This document shows positions 1 to 10,386 of a stretch of DNA of 64,000 nucleotides, piece after piece. Origin of the DNA: Pelobacter sp. UBA6093 (GTDB taxonomy: Bacteria > Desulfobacterota > Desulfuromonadia > Desulfuromonadales > Syntrophotaleaceae); assembly GCA_002435955.1 (NCBI GenBank), contig DIWZ01000014.1, positions 9,796 through 73,795 on the forward strand. The letters are read 5' to 3'. Within the stretch, counting starts at the first letter, position 1, and each line of letters opens with the position of its first letter. A program made the position numbers and the translations under genes. Below the pieces are notes generated by a model that did not search any database, was not told the origin of the DNA, and saw only the letters and a list, made by a program, of their open reading frames with translations.

Positions 1-1962
<1,962 letters not shown>

Positions 1963-1986
1963 AATTAGGATCGGAAACCTTAAAAA

Positions 1987-2144
1987 CCAGTGATTGGTAA
2001 CTGGTTATCAGTGATTGGTAAAATTGTGTGCTTTGCTGCTTTCGTGCGAAAGATCGCCTCGCCCTGGCCCTGCGCAGAGGGACAGGCTTCGAAGCGTGGA
2101 TTAAAAACAGGACCAGTCACCAATCACGAATCACCAGTCACTGC
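1987..2144. repeat. Heptamer-type repeat arms (CCAGTGA/TGATTGG units) in inverted orientation
   Basis: Two ~33-bp tracts built from 7-base units such as TGATTGG and TGACTGG lie at about 1987-2019 and 2111-2144. The second is inverted relative to the first, and about 90 bp lie between them. The right arm runs into the 3' end of pdxA and supplies its stop codon at 2124-2126. Such heptamer tracts resemble the short tandem repeats known from cyanobacteria and other bacteria. They are not a CRISPR: there are no spacers of regular length. Confidence 0.6.
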
Positions 2145-3146
2145 TTTTTGAGCCATGTGCACCGCCATGGACACGGCGGCGACCAGGCTGCGGCAGTCGG
2201 CCTGGCCGGTGCCGGCCAGATCGTAAGCTGTGCCGTGATCCACCGAGGTCCGGATGATGGGCAGGCCCAGGGTGATATTGACGCCATCCTCGAAATGCAG
2301 CAGCTTCAGGGGGATCAGGCCCTGGTCGTGATACATGCAGATGACCGCATCGTAATCGCCACGGGCGGCAAAATGGAACAGGGTGTCGGCACTGTGGGGG
2401 CCGCTGGCGTCGATACCGAGCTGACGGGCGGTGGCGATGGCAGGCGCGATGATGCGGGTTTCCTCATCGCCGAAGCGGCCACCTTCACCGGCATGGGGGT
2501 TGAGAGCCAGCACCGCCAGGCGGGGCAGCCGGCAGCCGAAAAAGCGTCGGAAGGCGGCATCGACGATGCGGATGGTGGCTACGATTTCATCACAACTCAG
2601 TGCCCCGAGAACCTCTTTCAGCGCCATGTGGGTGGTTACCAGGCAGACCTTGAGGCGCGCGCCGCCGAGCATCATCACCACTTTGTCGGTATGGCAGCGC
2701 CGGGCCAGCAGCTCGGTGTGGCCGGGCGCATCGCAGCCCGCCGCCAGAATCGCCTGTTTGTTGATGGGACCGGTGACCATGGCGGCCGCTTCTCCGGCCA
2801 GGCACTGGTCGCAGGCCCAGGTAATGAAATCCAGCATGGCTCGGCCGCATGCGATATCCGGCCGGCCCCAGGCCAATTGCTCCGCAGGCAGGTGCGACAG
2901 CGAACGCAGCGCCAGGCTGCGCTCGCCGCAGTGCAGCGTGTGACTGGCTCTGTCACCGGGAGGTGCTTCATACACACGGCAGTCGGCATGGAACAGGCGC
3001 GCCGCCCGTTGCAGCACGGCCGCATCCCCGGCAACCAGCAGTGGTTGTTCGACACGGTCGAGAGCGCCGCTCAGCCAGGCTTTGAGAATAACTTCGGGGC
3101 CGACCCCGGTCGGGTCGCCCATGGTAAGGATCAGGGGTTTTTGCAT
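2124..3146 (-). CDS. pdxA: 4-hydroxythreonine-4-phosphate dehydrogenase PdxA
   Basis: PdxA oxidises 4-phosphohydroxy-L-threonine in DXP-dependent pyridoxal 5'-phosphate synthesis. The 340-residue product is of family length, begins with the typical MGDPTGVGPE motif (residues 9-18), and carries the divalent-metal histidine motifs PGHTELLA, LNPHAGEGG and MYHDQGLIPLK. The ATG at 3146 is preceded by GGAG at a suitable distance. The last five residues (VTGDS) and the stop codon lie inside a heptamer repeat tract, so the extreme C-terminus may have been replaced by repeat sequence. It is transcribed toward uvrA and separated from the foldase operon upstream by a terminator. Function is well supported. 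Confidence 0.95.
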   Translation of the reverse strand: MQKPLILTMGDPTGVGPEVILKAWLSGALDRVEQPLLVAGDAAVLQRAARLFHADCRVYEAPPGDRASHTLHCGERSLALRSLSHLPAEQLAWGRPDIACGRAMLDFITWACDQCLAGEAAAMVTGPINKQAILAAGCDAPGHTELLARRCHTDKVVMMLGGARLKVCLVTTHMALKEVLGALSCDEIVATIRIVDAAFRRFFGCRLPRLAVLALNPHAGEGGRFGDEETRIIAPAIATARQLGIDASGPHSADTLFHFAARGDYDAVICMYHDQGLIPLKLLHFEDGVNITLGLPIIRTSVDHGTAYDLAGTGQADCRSLVAAVSMAVHMAQKAVTGDS

Positions 3147-3223
3147 AGCGCAACTCCGTTTTTTCCGGAAGACCCGTGATTATAACGCCGGGAGTCGGAT
3201 TCCGACAACCGTAAATTCGGTAA

Positions 3224-3250
3224 TAAAAAACCCCGCCTCGAAGGGCGGGG
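3224..3250 (-). terminator. Rho-independent terminator of the mfd-foldase operon
   Basis: On the minus strand a GC-rich stem (CCCCGCCC / GGCGGGG, short TTCGA loop) at 3231-3250 is followed by a run of T (seen as A at 3224-3230). It lies 30 bp after the stop of the SurA-like gene. Confidence 0.88.
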
Positions 3251-3279
3251 TTCAGGGTGTCAGCAATTGGAGGTGGATT

Positions 3280-4230
3280 TTAAAGGCGTATCTCGATGTC
3301 GGCGCTTTCCCGTAGATTTTTCGTCCACTCGGTAAGGGCTGCAGCGCGCTTTTCCTCAAGCATTTTGTTTTTGATCTGGTCCTTGACGGTTTCGAAGGTT
3401 TGGGTCTCGCCGGTATTGCGTTCATCCAACCGCAGGATGTGGAAACCCTCGGCGGTTTCGATGATTCCGGAAGTCTGACCGGGCGACAGTTCGCTGATGG
3501 CGCGGTTAAAGCTATCGCTCAGGCTGCCTTCGGTGATCTGCCCCATATCGCCGCCATCGATCCCGGCCGTGGAAGCGTTCTGCATGAGGACCTCAAAAAA
3601 ATCCATCCCCTGGCGCAATTGATTGAGGGCGGTATCCGCCTTGGAGCGCATGGCGGCGATGGCTGCGGGTGAGCTTCCGGCAGCAAGCCTGAAGGTGATG
3701 CGGCTCAGTCGGATGTAAGGGGCGTTGCGATAGTCGTCCAGGTGTGCGCGATAATAGTCGCGCATTTCCGTATTGGTAATTTCGACCTTACTCTGGATTT
3801 CCCGTCCGACCAGCTTGAAATTGAGCAGTTGCTGACGCAAGCGGTCCCGGTACTCCTCAAACGTCATGCCCTGGGCAACCAGCGCTTCCTGGAGCTGTTC
3901 GCGACTGATGTTGTTTTGCGCCTGAACATCGTTGATAGCCTGTTCGATGTCCGCATCGGAAACTTGCAGGCCGAGTTTTTCGATGCGCTGACGAAGTAAA
4001 GTTTCCTCGATGACCTGGTCGAGAACCTTGCGGCGCAGTTCATCGCGCTGGGCGGGGGAAATGCCGGAATCCGTCGCTTCGGCGGAAAGCATTTTTTCGA
4101 TTTCCCGGTCGAGTTGGGCCGTCGTGATGACGTCCTCATTGACGATGGCGGCAATGCGGCTGATGGTTTCGGCCAAGGCAGGGCTGGCCACCAGTGTCAG
4201 CGCGGCGAACAACAGAACAAAGCGTTTCAT
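3280..4230 (-). CDS. SurA-like periplasmic peptidyl-prolyl isomerase (parvulin type)
   Basis: Probable periplasmic chaperone/foldase for outer-membrane proteins. The start chosen is the ATG at 4230, because it begins a clean signal peptide (MKRFVLLFAALTLVASPALA, cleavage before ETISR) and has AGGA nine bases upstream; a longer in-frame extension to 4293 has neither. The mature protein has a SurA N-terminal domain (IAAIVNEDVITTAQLDREI) and one PpiC rotamase domain at about residues 170-275 (GGDMGQITEGSLSDSFNRAI and GFHILRLDER). At 316 residues it has one parvulin domain, whereas E. coli SurA has two, so it is SurA-like rather than a strict SurA. It follows a PpiC lipoprotein and mfd on the same strand and ends at a strong terminator. 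Confidence 0.88.
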   Translation of the reverse strand: MKRFVLLFAALTLVASPALAETISRIAAIVNEDVITTAQLDREIEKMLSAEATDSGISPAQRDELRRKVLDQVIEETLLRQRIEKLGLQVSDADIEQAINDVQAQNNISREQLQEALVAQGMTFEEYRDRLRQQLLNFKLVGREIQSKVEITNTEMRDYYRAHLDDYRNAPYIRLSRITFRLAAGSSPAAIAAMRSKADTALNQLRQGMDFFEVLMQNASTAGIDGGDMGQITEGSLSDSFNRAISELSPGQTSGIIETAEGFHILRLDERNTGETQTFETVKDQIKNKMLEEKRAAALTEWTKNLRESADIEIRL

Positions 4231-4298
4231 GGGTGCCGTTCCTCGCATGGGGGGGCAAAGGTTGCTTCCATGGTTGAATTGCAATGGAAACAAGCGGG

Positions 4299-4333
4299 CC
4301 TCCCGGAAGTCTGTCCGACAGCCTTCCGGGAGG
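4299..4333. other. Intercistronic hairpin between the two foldase genes
   Basis: An 11-bp inverted repeat (CCTCCCGGAAG / CTTCCGGGAGG, 13-nt loop) sits between the PpiC lipoprotein stop and the SurA-like start. No T-run follows on the minus strand, so it looks like an mRNA stability or attenuation structure rather than a terminator. Confidence 0.55.
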
Positions 4334-4341
4334 AAAAGAAA

Positions 4342-5265
4342 TTATAGCAACGTCCAGTCGATTTCGATGGAGGCTTCTTGTCGCAGGGCCTGCACCCAAT
4401 CCTGGTAACGCTTTTCTTCCTTTTCCTGGCGCAAAGTGGCGATGATGTCTTCGCGGGCCGCCTGCAGTGTGGGCTGCAATGCCGGCAGGTGTTCTTCGAC
4501 CAGGAAAATATGGTAGCCGAATTCACTCTGGATCAGTTCGCTTATACGCCCGACCGGCAGCTCGAATACCGCCTGGTCAAAAGCTTCGGGCATTTCTCCG
4601 CGGGCAAAGGTGCCAAGATCGCCATCCTGCTCGGCATCCGGCGAAATGGAGTGGCGGCGGGCGGCTTCCCGAAAATTCATGCCCTGGCGCAACTTCTCCA
4701 GAATCTGGCGGCCTTCGGCCTCGGTCATGACCGTGATCTGGCGAGCTTTGACCATTTCCGGCCGGGTGAAACTCTGGCGGTGAGCCGCGAAATAGGTGCT
4801 TATCTCCTCTTCCGCCACGCTGACCTGCATCCGCACCATGTGGTGGAGGGCTTTTTCCACCAGCAGTTCTTCGAGCAACAGCCGATTCCATGTCTCGGCA
4901 GTCAAACCATGTTCCTTAAGCATGCGATCGAAATCGCCGGGAGGGTAATGCTGCCGGTGGCTGTCCATGGCCTGACGCATTTCCTTGGGCGAAACGCGCA
5001 GTTTAAGGTTTTCCGCCTCGGCCAGGAGTAATTCGTGGTCGATGCGCTGAGCAAGGTACGAGCGGCGCAGGGCGTGCTCCTCATCCTTGGAAAGTGTCCG
5101 GTCTCCGGGCAGGATCTGCTCAAAGCCGTGTTGAAACTGTTCCAGGGAAACGGTGCGGCCATCGACCCGCAACAAGATCTGGGACGGCAGTTGAACCTGC
5201 TGTCTGCAGGCCGGCAGGAACATGAACAGCAGCAGAATAATGGTGGCAAACCCGCGGCGGGGCAT
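4342..5265 (-). CDS. PpiC/PrsA-type peptidyl-prolyl isomerase lipoprotein
   Basis: Membrane-anchored extracytoplasmic foldase. The start is placed at the ATG at 5265, which has AAGGAG ten bases upstream and opens a lipoprotein signal peptide with a lipobox ending LPAC (Cys about residue 20). The 307-residue product has a SurA/PrsA-like N-terminal helical region and one parvulin domain around residues 170-265 (MVKARQITV, DLGTFARGEMPEAF, GYHIFLVEEH). It lies between mfd and a second, soluble parvulin, so one transcript encodes a tethered and a free foldase. The substrate is unknown; by analogy with PrsA and SurA it would be outer-membrane or secreted proteins. Confidence 0.86.
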   Translation of the reverse strand: MPRRGFATIILLLFMFLPACRQQVQLPSQILLRVDGRTVSLEQFQHGFEQILPGDRTLSKDEEHALRRSYLAQRIDHELLLAEAENLKLRVSPKEMRQAMDSHRQHYPPGDFDRMLKEHGLTAETWNRLLLEELLVEKALHHMVRMQVSVAEEEISTYFAAHRQSFTRPEMVKARQITVMTEAEGRQILEKLRQGMNFREAARRHSISPDAEQDGDLGTFARGEMPEAFDQAVFELPVGRISELIQSEFGYHIFLVEEHLPALQPTLQAAREDIIATLRQEKEEKRYQDWVQALRQEASIEIDWTLL

Positions 5266-5325
5266 CAGGGGTGACTCCTTGCAAGGGCGCCGACTGCTGC
5301 CGGGAACGCCATATGGATAAACGTG

Positions 5326-5450
5326 GTGTCCCGTGTGGTTGATCCTGCCTTTTTGGCTCTGTCTGCGTTGCGCCAACTTGACTTAATGCCCGGTTTGGCA
5401 GCCCCAAAAATGTCTCGGAATGATTTGACACGACTACCCGCACGGGACAC
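5326..5450. repeat. 125-bp intergenic element with perfect 10-bp terminal inverted repeats
   Basis: GTGTCCCGTG at 5326-5335 is repeated inverted as CACGGGACAC at 5441-5450, enclosing 105 bp without an open frame. Read on the minus strand the element begins GTTAGTGTCCCGTG. The first ten bases also begin the repeat at 51408. It fills the gap between mfd and the PpiC lipoprotein gene and looks like a non-coding MITE-like insertion. Confidence 0.5.
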
Positions 5451-5458
5451 TAACATAG

Positions 5459-8400
5459 CTAAATAAGGCCTTGCAATGCTTTTTTGGCCTCGCCCAGAGC
5501 CACCTCTGCGGGTTGTCTGCCGAGGCGAATGCCCAGACGAAAATCGGGGGAAAAGCTGAATTTTTTTGCATCCTGTTCCAGCAGCGCGATGATTTTGTCC
5601 GGCGTAACCGGTGTGTCCTGGGCAAAGGCCAGGGTCAACGTATGGCCATCGTAATCGGCGGCGACGATGCGCAACTGTTTCATGAGCACCCGCAGTTTCA
5701 TGACCTCCATCAATAGCAGGGTAGGGTCGGGAAGCTCGCCAAAGCGGTCGCGCAGTTCGTCGGCCAGGGCATAAAGGGTTTCCTCGTCTTCGGCAGAGGC
5801 CAGTTGCTTGTAACACACCAGACGCTGATTGGGATCAGGCAAATATTTCTCCGGCAGGAAGGCCGACAGGCCGAGACGGATTTCCGGATCGATGCGGTTC
5901 TCCTTCTGCTGCCCTTTGAGTTCGGCAATGGTGTCTTCCAGCAATTCGGCATACATCTCAAAACCGATGGCCGCAATCTGCCCCGATTGTTTGGGGCCCA
6001 GCAGATCGCCGGCGCCGCGCAGTTCCAGGTCGTGGCTGGCGATGCGGAAGCCGGCACCCAACTCGGTCAGTTCGGTCAAGACCCGCAGGCGTTCCCGGGC
6101 CTCGTGGGTCAGGGTGCCCTCACCGGGGATCAACAGGTAGGCGTAAGCCCGTACGTGCGAGCGGCCGACCCGGCCTCGCAACTGATAGAGCTGCGCCAGA
6201 CCGAAGCAGTCGGCGCGGTTGACGATGATGGTATTGGCGCGTGGGATATCGAGGCCGTTTTCGATGATGGTGCTGCATACCAGCACGTTGATGTTGCCTT
6301 CGACAAAATCCATCATGACCGCCTCCAGCGCTTTTTCGCCCATCTGGCCGTGACCCACGGCGATCTTCGCCTCAGGGACCAGGTTCTGGAGGAATTCGGC
6401 CATGGCGCCGATATTCTGCACGCGGTTGTGCACAAAGAACACCTGTCCACCGCGACGCAGTTCGTTGAGAATCGCCTGGCGGATCAGGTCGTCGTCGAAC
6501 CGCGTGACATAGGTGCGGATCGCCTGGCGATCGACGGGCGGCGTATCGATGACCGACAGATCGCGCAGCCCCAGCAGACTCATGTGCAGGGTGCGCGGGA
6601 TGGGGGTGGCGGTCAGGGTGAGCAGATCGACTTCGGCGCGCAGTTTTTTCAACCGCTCCTTGTGGGTCACGCCGAAGCGCTGTTCCTCGTCGACGATCAG
6701 AAGGCCCAGATCCTTGAAGCGCACGTCGCGCTGCAGCAGCCGGTGGGTGCCGATGAGGATGTCGATCTGGCCGTCGGCGGCTCGCTGCAGGATCTGTTTT
6801 TGGTCGGTGGTGTTGTTCAGCCGCGACAGGGAAGCTACGACTACCGGCGAATCCTTCAGGCGTTCGGCAAAGGTTTGTCCATGCTGGCGTGCCAGTACCG
6901 TGGTCGGCACCAGTACCGCGACCTGTTTGCCGTCCAGAGCCGCTTTGTAGGCGGCGCGAATGGCCACTTCGGTTTTGCCGTAGCCTACGTCACCGCAGAT
7001 CACCCGGTCCATGGCCCTTGGGGTCTGCATATCGGCCAGCACGTCGTTGATGGCGGCCAGCTGATCCGGGGTTTCTTCGTAGGGGAAGGCGGCCTCGAAC
7101 TCGCGAAACATGGCATCCGGCGGCGAGTAGTGAAAACCTTCGTGCATGGCGCGACGGGCATAGATCTGCAGCAGTTCGCGGGCCAATTCCTCGACCGCTG
7201 CGCGGGCCTTGAGCTTGGCCTTTTCCCAAGCGCCGCCGCCCATGCGGTCAAGGCGCGGCGTTCCCCCTTCGGCGCCGACATATTTCTGGATCTTTTCGAT
7301 GCGCTCCACCGGCAGGTAGAGGCGGTCCTTGCCGGCATATTCCAGATGCAGAAAATCGCCTTCGCTGCCCTGCAATTGCAGGTGCAGCAGGCCCTGGTAG
7401 CGGCCAATGCCGTGGTCGGCATGCACCACCAGGTCACCCTCGCGCAGTTCGGCCAGCGAGGAAAGTCGCGCCTTGGCCCTTGCCTCGGCGGTGGCGTTGC
7501 GGCGGTGGGCGCGTCGCCCGAAGATCTCCTCTTCGGTGATGACCGCCAGCCGTTCATCCGGCAGACGGAAGCCGCCGGACAGCTCCCCCAGAGTGATGAC
7601 GGGACGGCCCGGCTTGACGGTGGCCACCTCGAAGTCGGTATGTAACGGTAATTCAAGCCCGCGACCGGCCAGCAGGGCCTGCAGGCGCTCGGCCTGCCCG
7701 CGCTGGTGACACACCAGCAGCAGGCGCCAGCCGTCCTGCTGCCAGGTGTGCAGGCGGCCGGCCAGTTGCGCGGCCAGACCACCACCCTGCTGCTGATGCC
7801 CGCGCAGATCGGTGTTGCTTTCGGTGCGCAGGACCAGCCGCGTCGATTGCTCGTCCAGATGGTAGAGGCGCAGGAGGGTGACGTCGAGCTGGGGCATGCC
7901 GGCAAACTGACGGTCCAGGTCTTCGCTGGGAAAGTAGAGGGTATCCCCCGGCACAAACAATTCGCCGCGAGCCGCCATGCGATCCTCGCCTTCGCGGATT
8001 TCATCCTGCAGGCGGTCGATTTCCTGGGCGATGGAGGGCGGATCGAGGCGCACCAGACGCCCTGCGGGAGCATAGTCAAAAACGCTGTCCAGACCATCGT
8101 AACACAGGGGCATGAGGAAACTGTGCCCGGGGCCGAGCAGCCCCTCGCGTGCTTCTTCAAGCAGGGCTTCGCGCTGGGGACGGGCAATGCCGAGGGCATC
8201 GGCGCGTTGCTTGAGGGTCCGCGCAAAGGTTTCGAGGTATTCGCCGGCCAGGATCATTTCCCGCGCAGGCAGCAGTTCCAGTGCAGCGATCCGCTCATCG
8301 CGGGAGCGTTGGGTGACGGGATCGAAAGGGCGCATGCGCTCGATCTGATCGCCGAAAAATTCGATGCGTACCGGTTCTTTAAGGGTCGGAGGATACAGAT

Positions 8401-8944
8401 CGATGAGATCGCCTCGCACCGAAAAGGTGCCGGGGTCTTCCACCAGCGGTACGGCGTGATAGCCGAGTTCGACAAGGTGCGGCAGCAGATTTTCTCTGGG
8501 ATGAAGATCTTTTTCGCGCAAGTAGCCGCGCAGGGCGGTCAGTACGCGGCGCGGCATGACTCGCTGCATGGCCGAGCGCACCGTCATGATCAACGCCCGC
8601 GCGCGCCCGTCGGCCAGCGCCGCCAGCGTTGCAAGACGTGTCGCCTCGATTTCGGGGTGGGGCAGCAGCGCTTCGTAGGGGCGCATTTCCCAGTGCGGCA
8701 GGTAGAAAACCTGCTCGGGGTGCCCCAGGTAAAAGGCCAGGTCGGCTGCGATGCGGACAGCTTGTTCCTGGTCCGCCGCCAGAATCAGCAACGGTTCGGG
8801 GCGTTCGGCCAGCAGGCGCGCCAACATGAACGCGCAGCTGGTGCCGGTCATCCCCAGCAGTTCGGCATGGGGCAAGCCGTCCAGGGTGGCGGCAAACTCT
8901 TCGAGGGCCGGATGCAGTTCCGTATGCGGATCGGAAGGTGTCAT
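5459..8944 (-). CDS. mfd: Transcription-repair coupling factor Mfd
   Basis: Mfd removes RNA polymerase stalled at DNA lesions and recruits UvrA. The 1161-residue protein has the expected order: UvrB-homology domains at the N-terminus, an RNA-polymerase-interacting CarD-like domain (EGDLVVHADHGIGRYQGL), then RecG-like helicase motifs including Walker A (GDVGYGKTEVAIRAA), DEEQ box (IVDEEQRFG) and TATPIPRT, and a C-terminal TRCF domain. The reading frame is open upstream to 9067, but that part runs through the nadA terminator hairpin, so the ATG at 8944 is preferred. It has no Shine-Dalgarno sequence and sits just past the terminator's T-run. Two foldase genes follow downstream. Confidence 0.96.
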   Translation of the reverse strand: MTPSDPHTELHPALEEFAATLDGLPHAELLGMTGTSCAFMLARLLAERPEPLLILAADQEQAVRIAADLAFYLGHPEQVFYLPHWEMRPYEALLPHPEIEATRLATLAALADGRARALIMTVRSAMQRVMPRRVLTALRGYLREKDLHPRENLLPHLVELGYHAVPLVEDPGTFSVRGDLIDLYPPTLKEPVRIEFFGDQIERMRPFDPVTQRSRDERIAALELLPAREMILAGEYLETFARTLKQRADALGIARPQREALLEEAREGLLGPGHSFLMPLCYDGLDSVFDYAPAGRLVRLDPPSIAQEIDRLQDEIREGEDRMAARGELFVPGDTLYFPSEDLDRQFAGMPQLDVTLLRLYHLDEQSTRLVLRTESNTDLRGHQQQGGGLAAQLAGRLHTWQQDGWRLLLVCHQRGQAERLQALLAGRGLELPLHTDFEVATVKPGRPVITLGELSGGFRLPDERLAVITEEEIFGRRAHRRNATAEARAKARLSSLAELREGDLVVHADHGIGRYQGLLHLQLQGSEGDFLHLEYAGKDRLYLPVERIEKIQKYVGAEGGTPRLDRMGGGAWEKAKLKARAAVEELARELLQIYARRAMHEGFHYSPPDAMFREFEAAFPYEETPDQLAAINDVLADMQTPRAMDRVICGDVGYGKTEVAIRAAYKAALDGKQVAVLVPTTVLARQHGQTFAERLKDSPVVVASLSRLNNTTDQKQILQRAADGQIDILIGTHRLLQRDVRFKDLGLLIVDEEQRFGVTHKERLKKLRAEVDLLTLTATPIPRTLHMSLLGLRDLSVIDTPPVDRQAIRTYVTRFDDDLIRQAILNELRRGGQVFFVHNRVQNIGAMAEFLQNLVPEAKIAVGHGQMGEKALEAVMMDFVEGNINVLVCSTIIENGLDIPRANTIIVNRADCFGLAQLYQLRGRVGRSHVRAYAYLLIPGEGTLTHEARERLRVLTELTELGAGFRIASHDLELRGAGDLLGPKQSGQIAAIGFEMYAELLEDTIAELKGQQKENRIDPEIRLGLSAFLPEKYLPDPNQRLVCYKQLASAEDEETLYALADELRDRFGELPDPTLLLMEVMKLRVLMKQLRIVAADYDGHTLTLAFAQDTPVTPDKIIALLEQDAKKFSFSPDFRLGIRLGRQPAEVALGEAKKALQGLI

Positions 8945-8947
8945 GCT

Positions 8948-8982
8948 GAAAAAAGAGCGGGGGCGCATCCGAGCGCGCCCCC
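8948..8982 (-). terminator. Rho-independent terminator of nadA abutting the mfd start
   Basis: On the minus strand GGGGGCGC pairs with GCGCCCCC (8959-8982, 8-nt loop), followed by GCTC and six T. The T-run ends four bases before the mfd ATG at 8944. Confidence 0.85.
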
Positions 8983-9011
8983 GTCCTGTTGATGATAGGA
9001 TGTCGTCATGT

Positions 9012-9926
9012 TCAGTCGCGCGGCACGGCCAGCATGCGTTCCAGGGATTGGCGGGCGCCGTCGGCAACCTCCGTCGGGACCGTTATCGCGGGGCTCATGG
9101 TTTGCAGGCAATGCAGCACCTCTTCGAGAGTGATGTATTTCATGGTCTTGCAGAACAGCAGGGAGTTGGGCATGATGAACTGCTTGTCGGGATTTTCTTT
9201 GCGCAGCCGATAAAGGATGCCCTCTTCGGTGCCGAGGATGAATTTTTCGGCCGGGCTGTTACGGACATAATCGATTATGCCGCTGGTGGAAGCGACGTAG
9301 TCGGCCATGGCCAGGATCTGCGGGCGGCATTCGGGGTGCGCCAGGAACAGGGCATCCGGATGAGTCTGTTTGGCGGCCAGCACGTCCTCTTCGGGCAACT
9401 GGTCGTGAAACGGGCAAAACCCCTGCCATAAATAGCACTTTTTATCGGTATTGGCGGCGATGTAACGGCCAAGGTTGCGGTCCGGCACCAGGATGACTTC
9501 ATCGTCGTTCAGTGAGTTGACCACCGCCACGGCGTTGGCACTGGTGCAGCAGATGTCGCTTTCGGCCTTGACCGCAGCGCTGGAATTGACATAGGTCACT
9601 ACCGGCCGACCGGGCAGGCGGGCCTTCAACTCTTGCAGCTTGTCGACCTCAACCATGTCGGCCATGGGGCAGCCGGCATCGGTGCGGGGCAGCAGCACGG
9701 TTTTTCCCGGAGCCAGAATCGCGGCACTTTCCGCCATGAAATGTACGCCACACAACACAATTACCTGCCGGTCGGTTTGCGCCGCCTCAATGGCCATGGC
9801 CAGGGAATCTCCGGCGACATCGGCAATCTCCTGGATTTCGTCGCGCTGGTAAAAGTGCGCCATGATCAATGCATTGCGCTCTGTGGCCAGCCGGCGGATT
9901 TCCTCCTTGAGTTGTTGCGAGTTCAT
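9012..9926 (-). CDS. nadA: Quinolinate synthase NadA
   Basis: NadA condenses iminoaspartate with dihydroxyacetone phosphate to quinolinate in de novo NAD synthesis, using an oxygen-sensitive [4Fe-4S] cluster. The 304-residue length matches the short NadA type. The three cluster cysteines are recognisable as C86 (GCPMAD), C171 (FCPFH) and C259 (LLFCKT), at the spacing seen in Pyrococcus and Thermotoga NadA. The ATG at 9926 has GAGG seven bases upstream. It is monocistronic, with a good sigma-70-type promoter upstream (9959-9987) and a terminator downstream. No nadB or nadC is nearby. Confidence 0.96.
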   Translation of the reverse strand: MNSQQLKEEIRRLATERNALIMAHFYQRDEIQEIADVAGDSLAMAIEAAQTDRQVIVLCGVHFMAESAAILAPGKTVLLPRTDAGCPMADMVEVDKLQELKARLPGRPVVTYVNSSAAVKAESDICCTSANAVAVVNSLNDDEVILVPDRNLGRYIAANTDKKCYLWQGFCPFHDQLPEEDVLAAKQTHPDALFLAHPECRPQILAMADYVASTSGIIDYVRNSPAEKFILGTEEGILYRLRKENPDKQFIMPNSLLFCKTMKYITLEEVLHCLQTMSPAITVPTEVADGARQSLERMLAVPRD

Positions 9927-9958
9927 TTACAGGCCTCTTCGGTAAGGGGATAAACGAT

Positions 9959-9987
9959 GTTATAATAGAGGCGCATGATAGTGTAAA
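9959..9987 (-). promoter_or_regulatory. Sigma-70-type promoter of nadA
   Basis: Read on the minus strand: -35 TTTACA (9982-9987), 17-bp spacer, -10 TATAAC (9959-9964); both hexamers match 5 of 6. The start of nadA is 33 bases downstream of the -10. Confidence 0.7.
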
Positions 9988-10024
9988 AGCCTATATTTGT
10001 CAAACCTTTACCTGATTGATCCGC

Positions 10025-10053
10025 TTGACAGGCGAAAGGTTTGTGGCTATTGT
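10025..10053 (+). promoter_or_regulatory. Sigma-70-type promoter of tatA
   Basis: -35 TTGACA (10025-10030, perfect), 17-bp spacer, -10 TATTGT (10048-10053, 4 of 6). This predicts a ~45-nt leader before tatA. Confidence 0.65.
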
Positions 10054-10104
10054 CTGGTTACGCCGGAAAATCAGTAACTTTCCCTGATTAAAAGAGGTTT
10101 GTGC

Positions 10105-10386
10105 ATGTTCAATATCGGTCCCACCGAACTATTGTTGATCCTGGCTCTGGCCCTGATTATTCTTGGTCCGCGGCGCCTGCCGGAACTGGCTCGTGCCCTC
10201 GGCAAGGGGCTGGCTGAATTCAAGCGAGCCACCCGCGATTTTCACGACGATCATTCCGACCAGTTTTCTTCCAAAGAGGCCGATCGGGTGACCGAAGACA
10301 GCGACCCCGTGTCGCTGAGTGACGGCACCCCGGATGATCGCCACGAACGGCGCCCGCCCTCCCCCCCAGGGTTGAACAGCCTCTGA
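10105..10386 (+). CDS. tatA: TatA/TatB-type twin-arginine translocase subunit
   Basis: Small Tat pathway subunit that forms the protein-conducting assembly for folded proteins. The 93-residue product has the family layout: a short N-terminal hydrophobic helix (TELLLILALALIILGP, residues 5-20), a GP hinge, an amphipathic helix (RRLPELARALGKGLAEFKRA) and a charged, probably disordered tail. The ATG at 10105 has GAGG seven bases upstream. Sequence alone does not separate TatA from TatB. The tail crosses a run of seven C (10361-10367), and directly after the stop lies the first part of a tatC in another frame, see the pseudogene at 10383. Confidence 0.88.
   Translation: MFNIGPTELLLILALALIILGPRRLPELARALGKGLAEFKRATRDFHDDHSDQFSSKEADRVTEDSDPVSLSDGTPDDRHERRPPSPPGLNSL

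Noticed and set aside
1987..2144. CRISPR array
   Set aside because: Repeat units are 7 bases with no regular spacers, and no cas genes are in the window.
5804..7645. 613-codon open frame on the plus strand opposite mfd
   Set aside because: Shadow of the high-GC mfd gene: low-complexity composition, no ribosome-binding site, no recognisable family.
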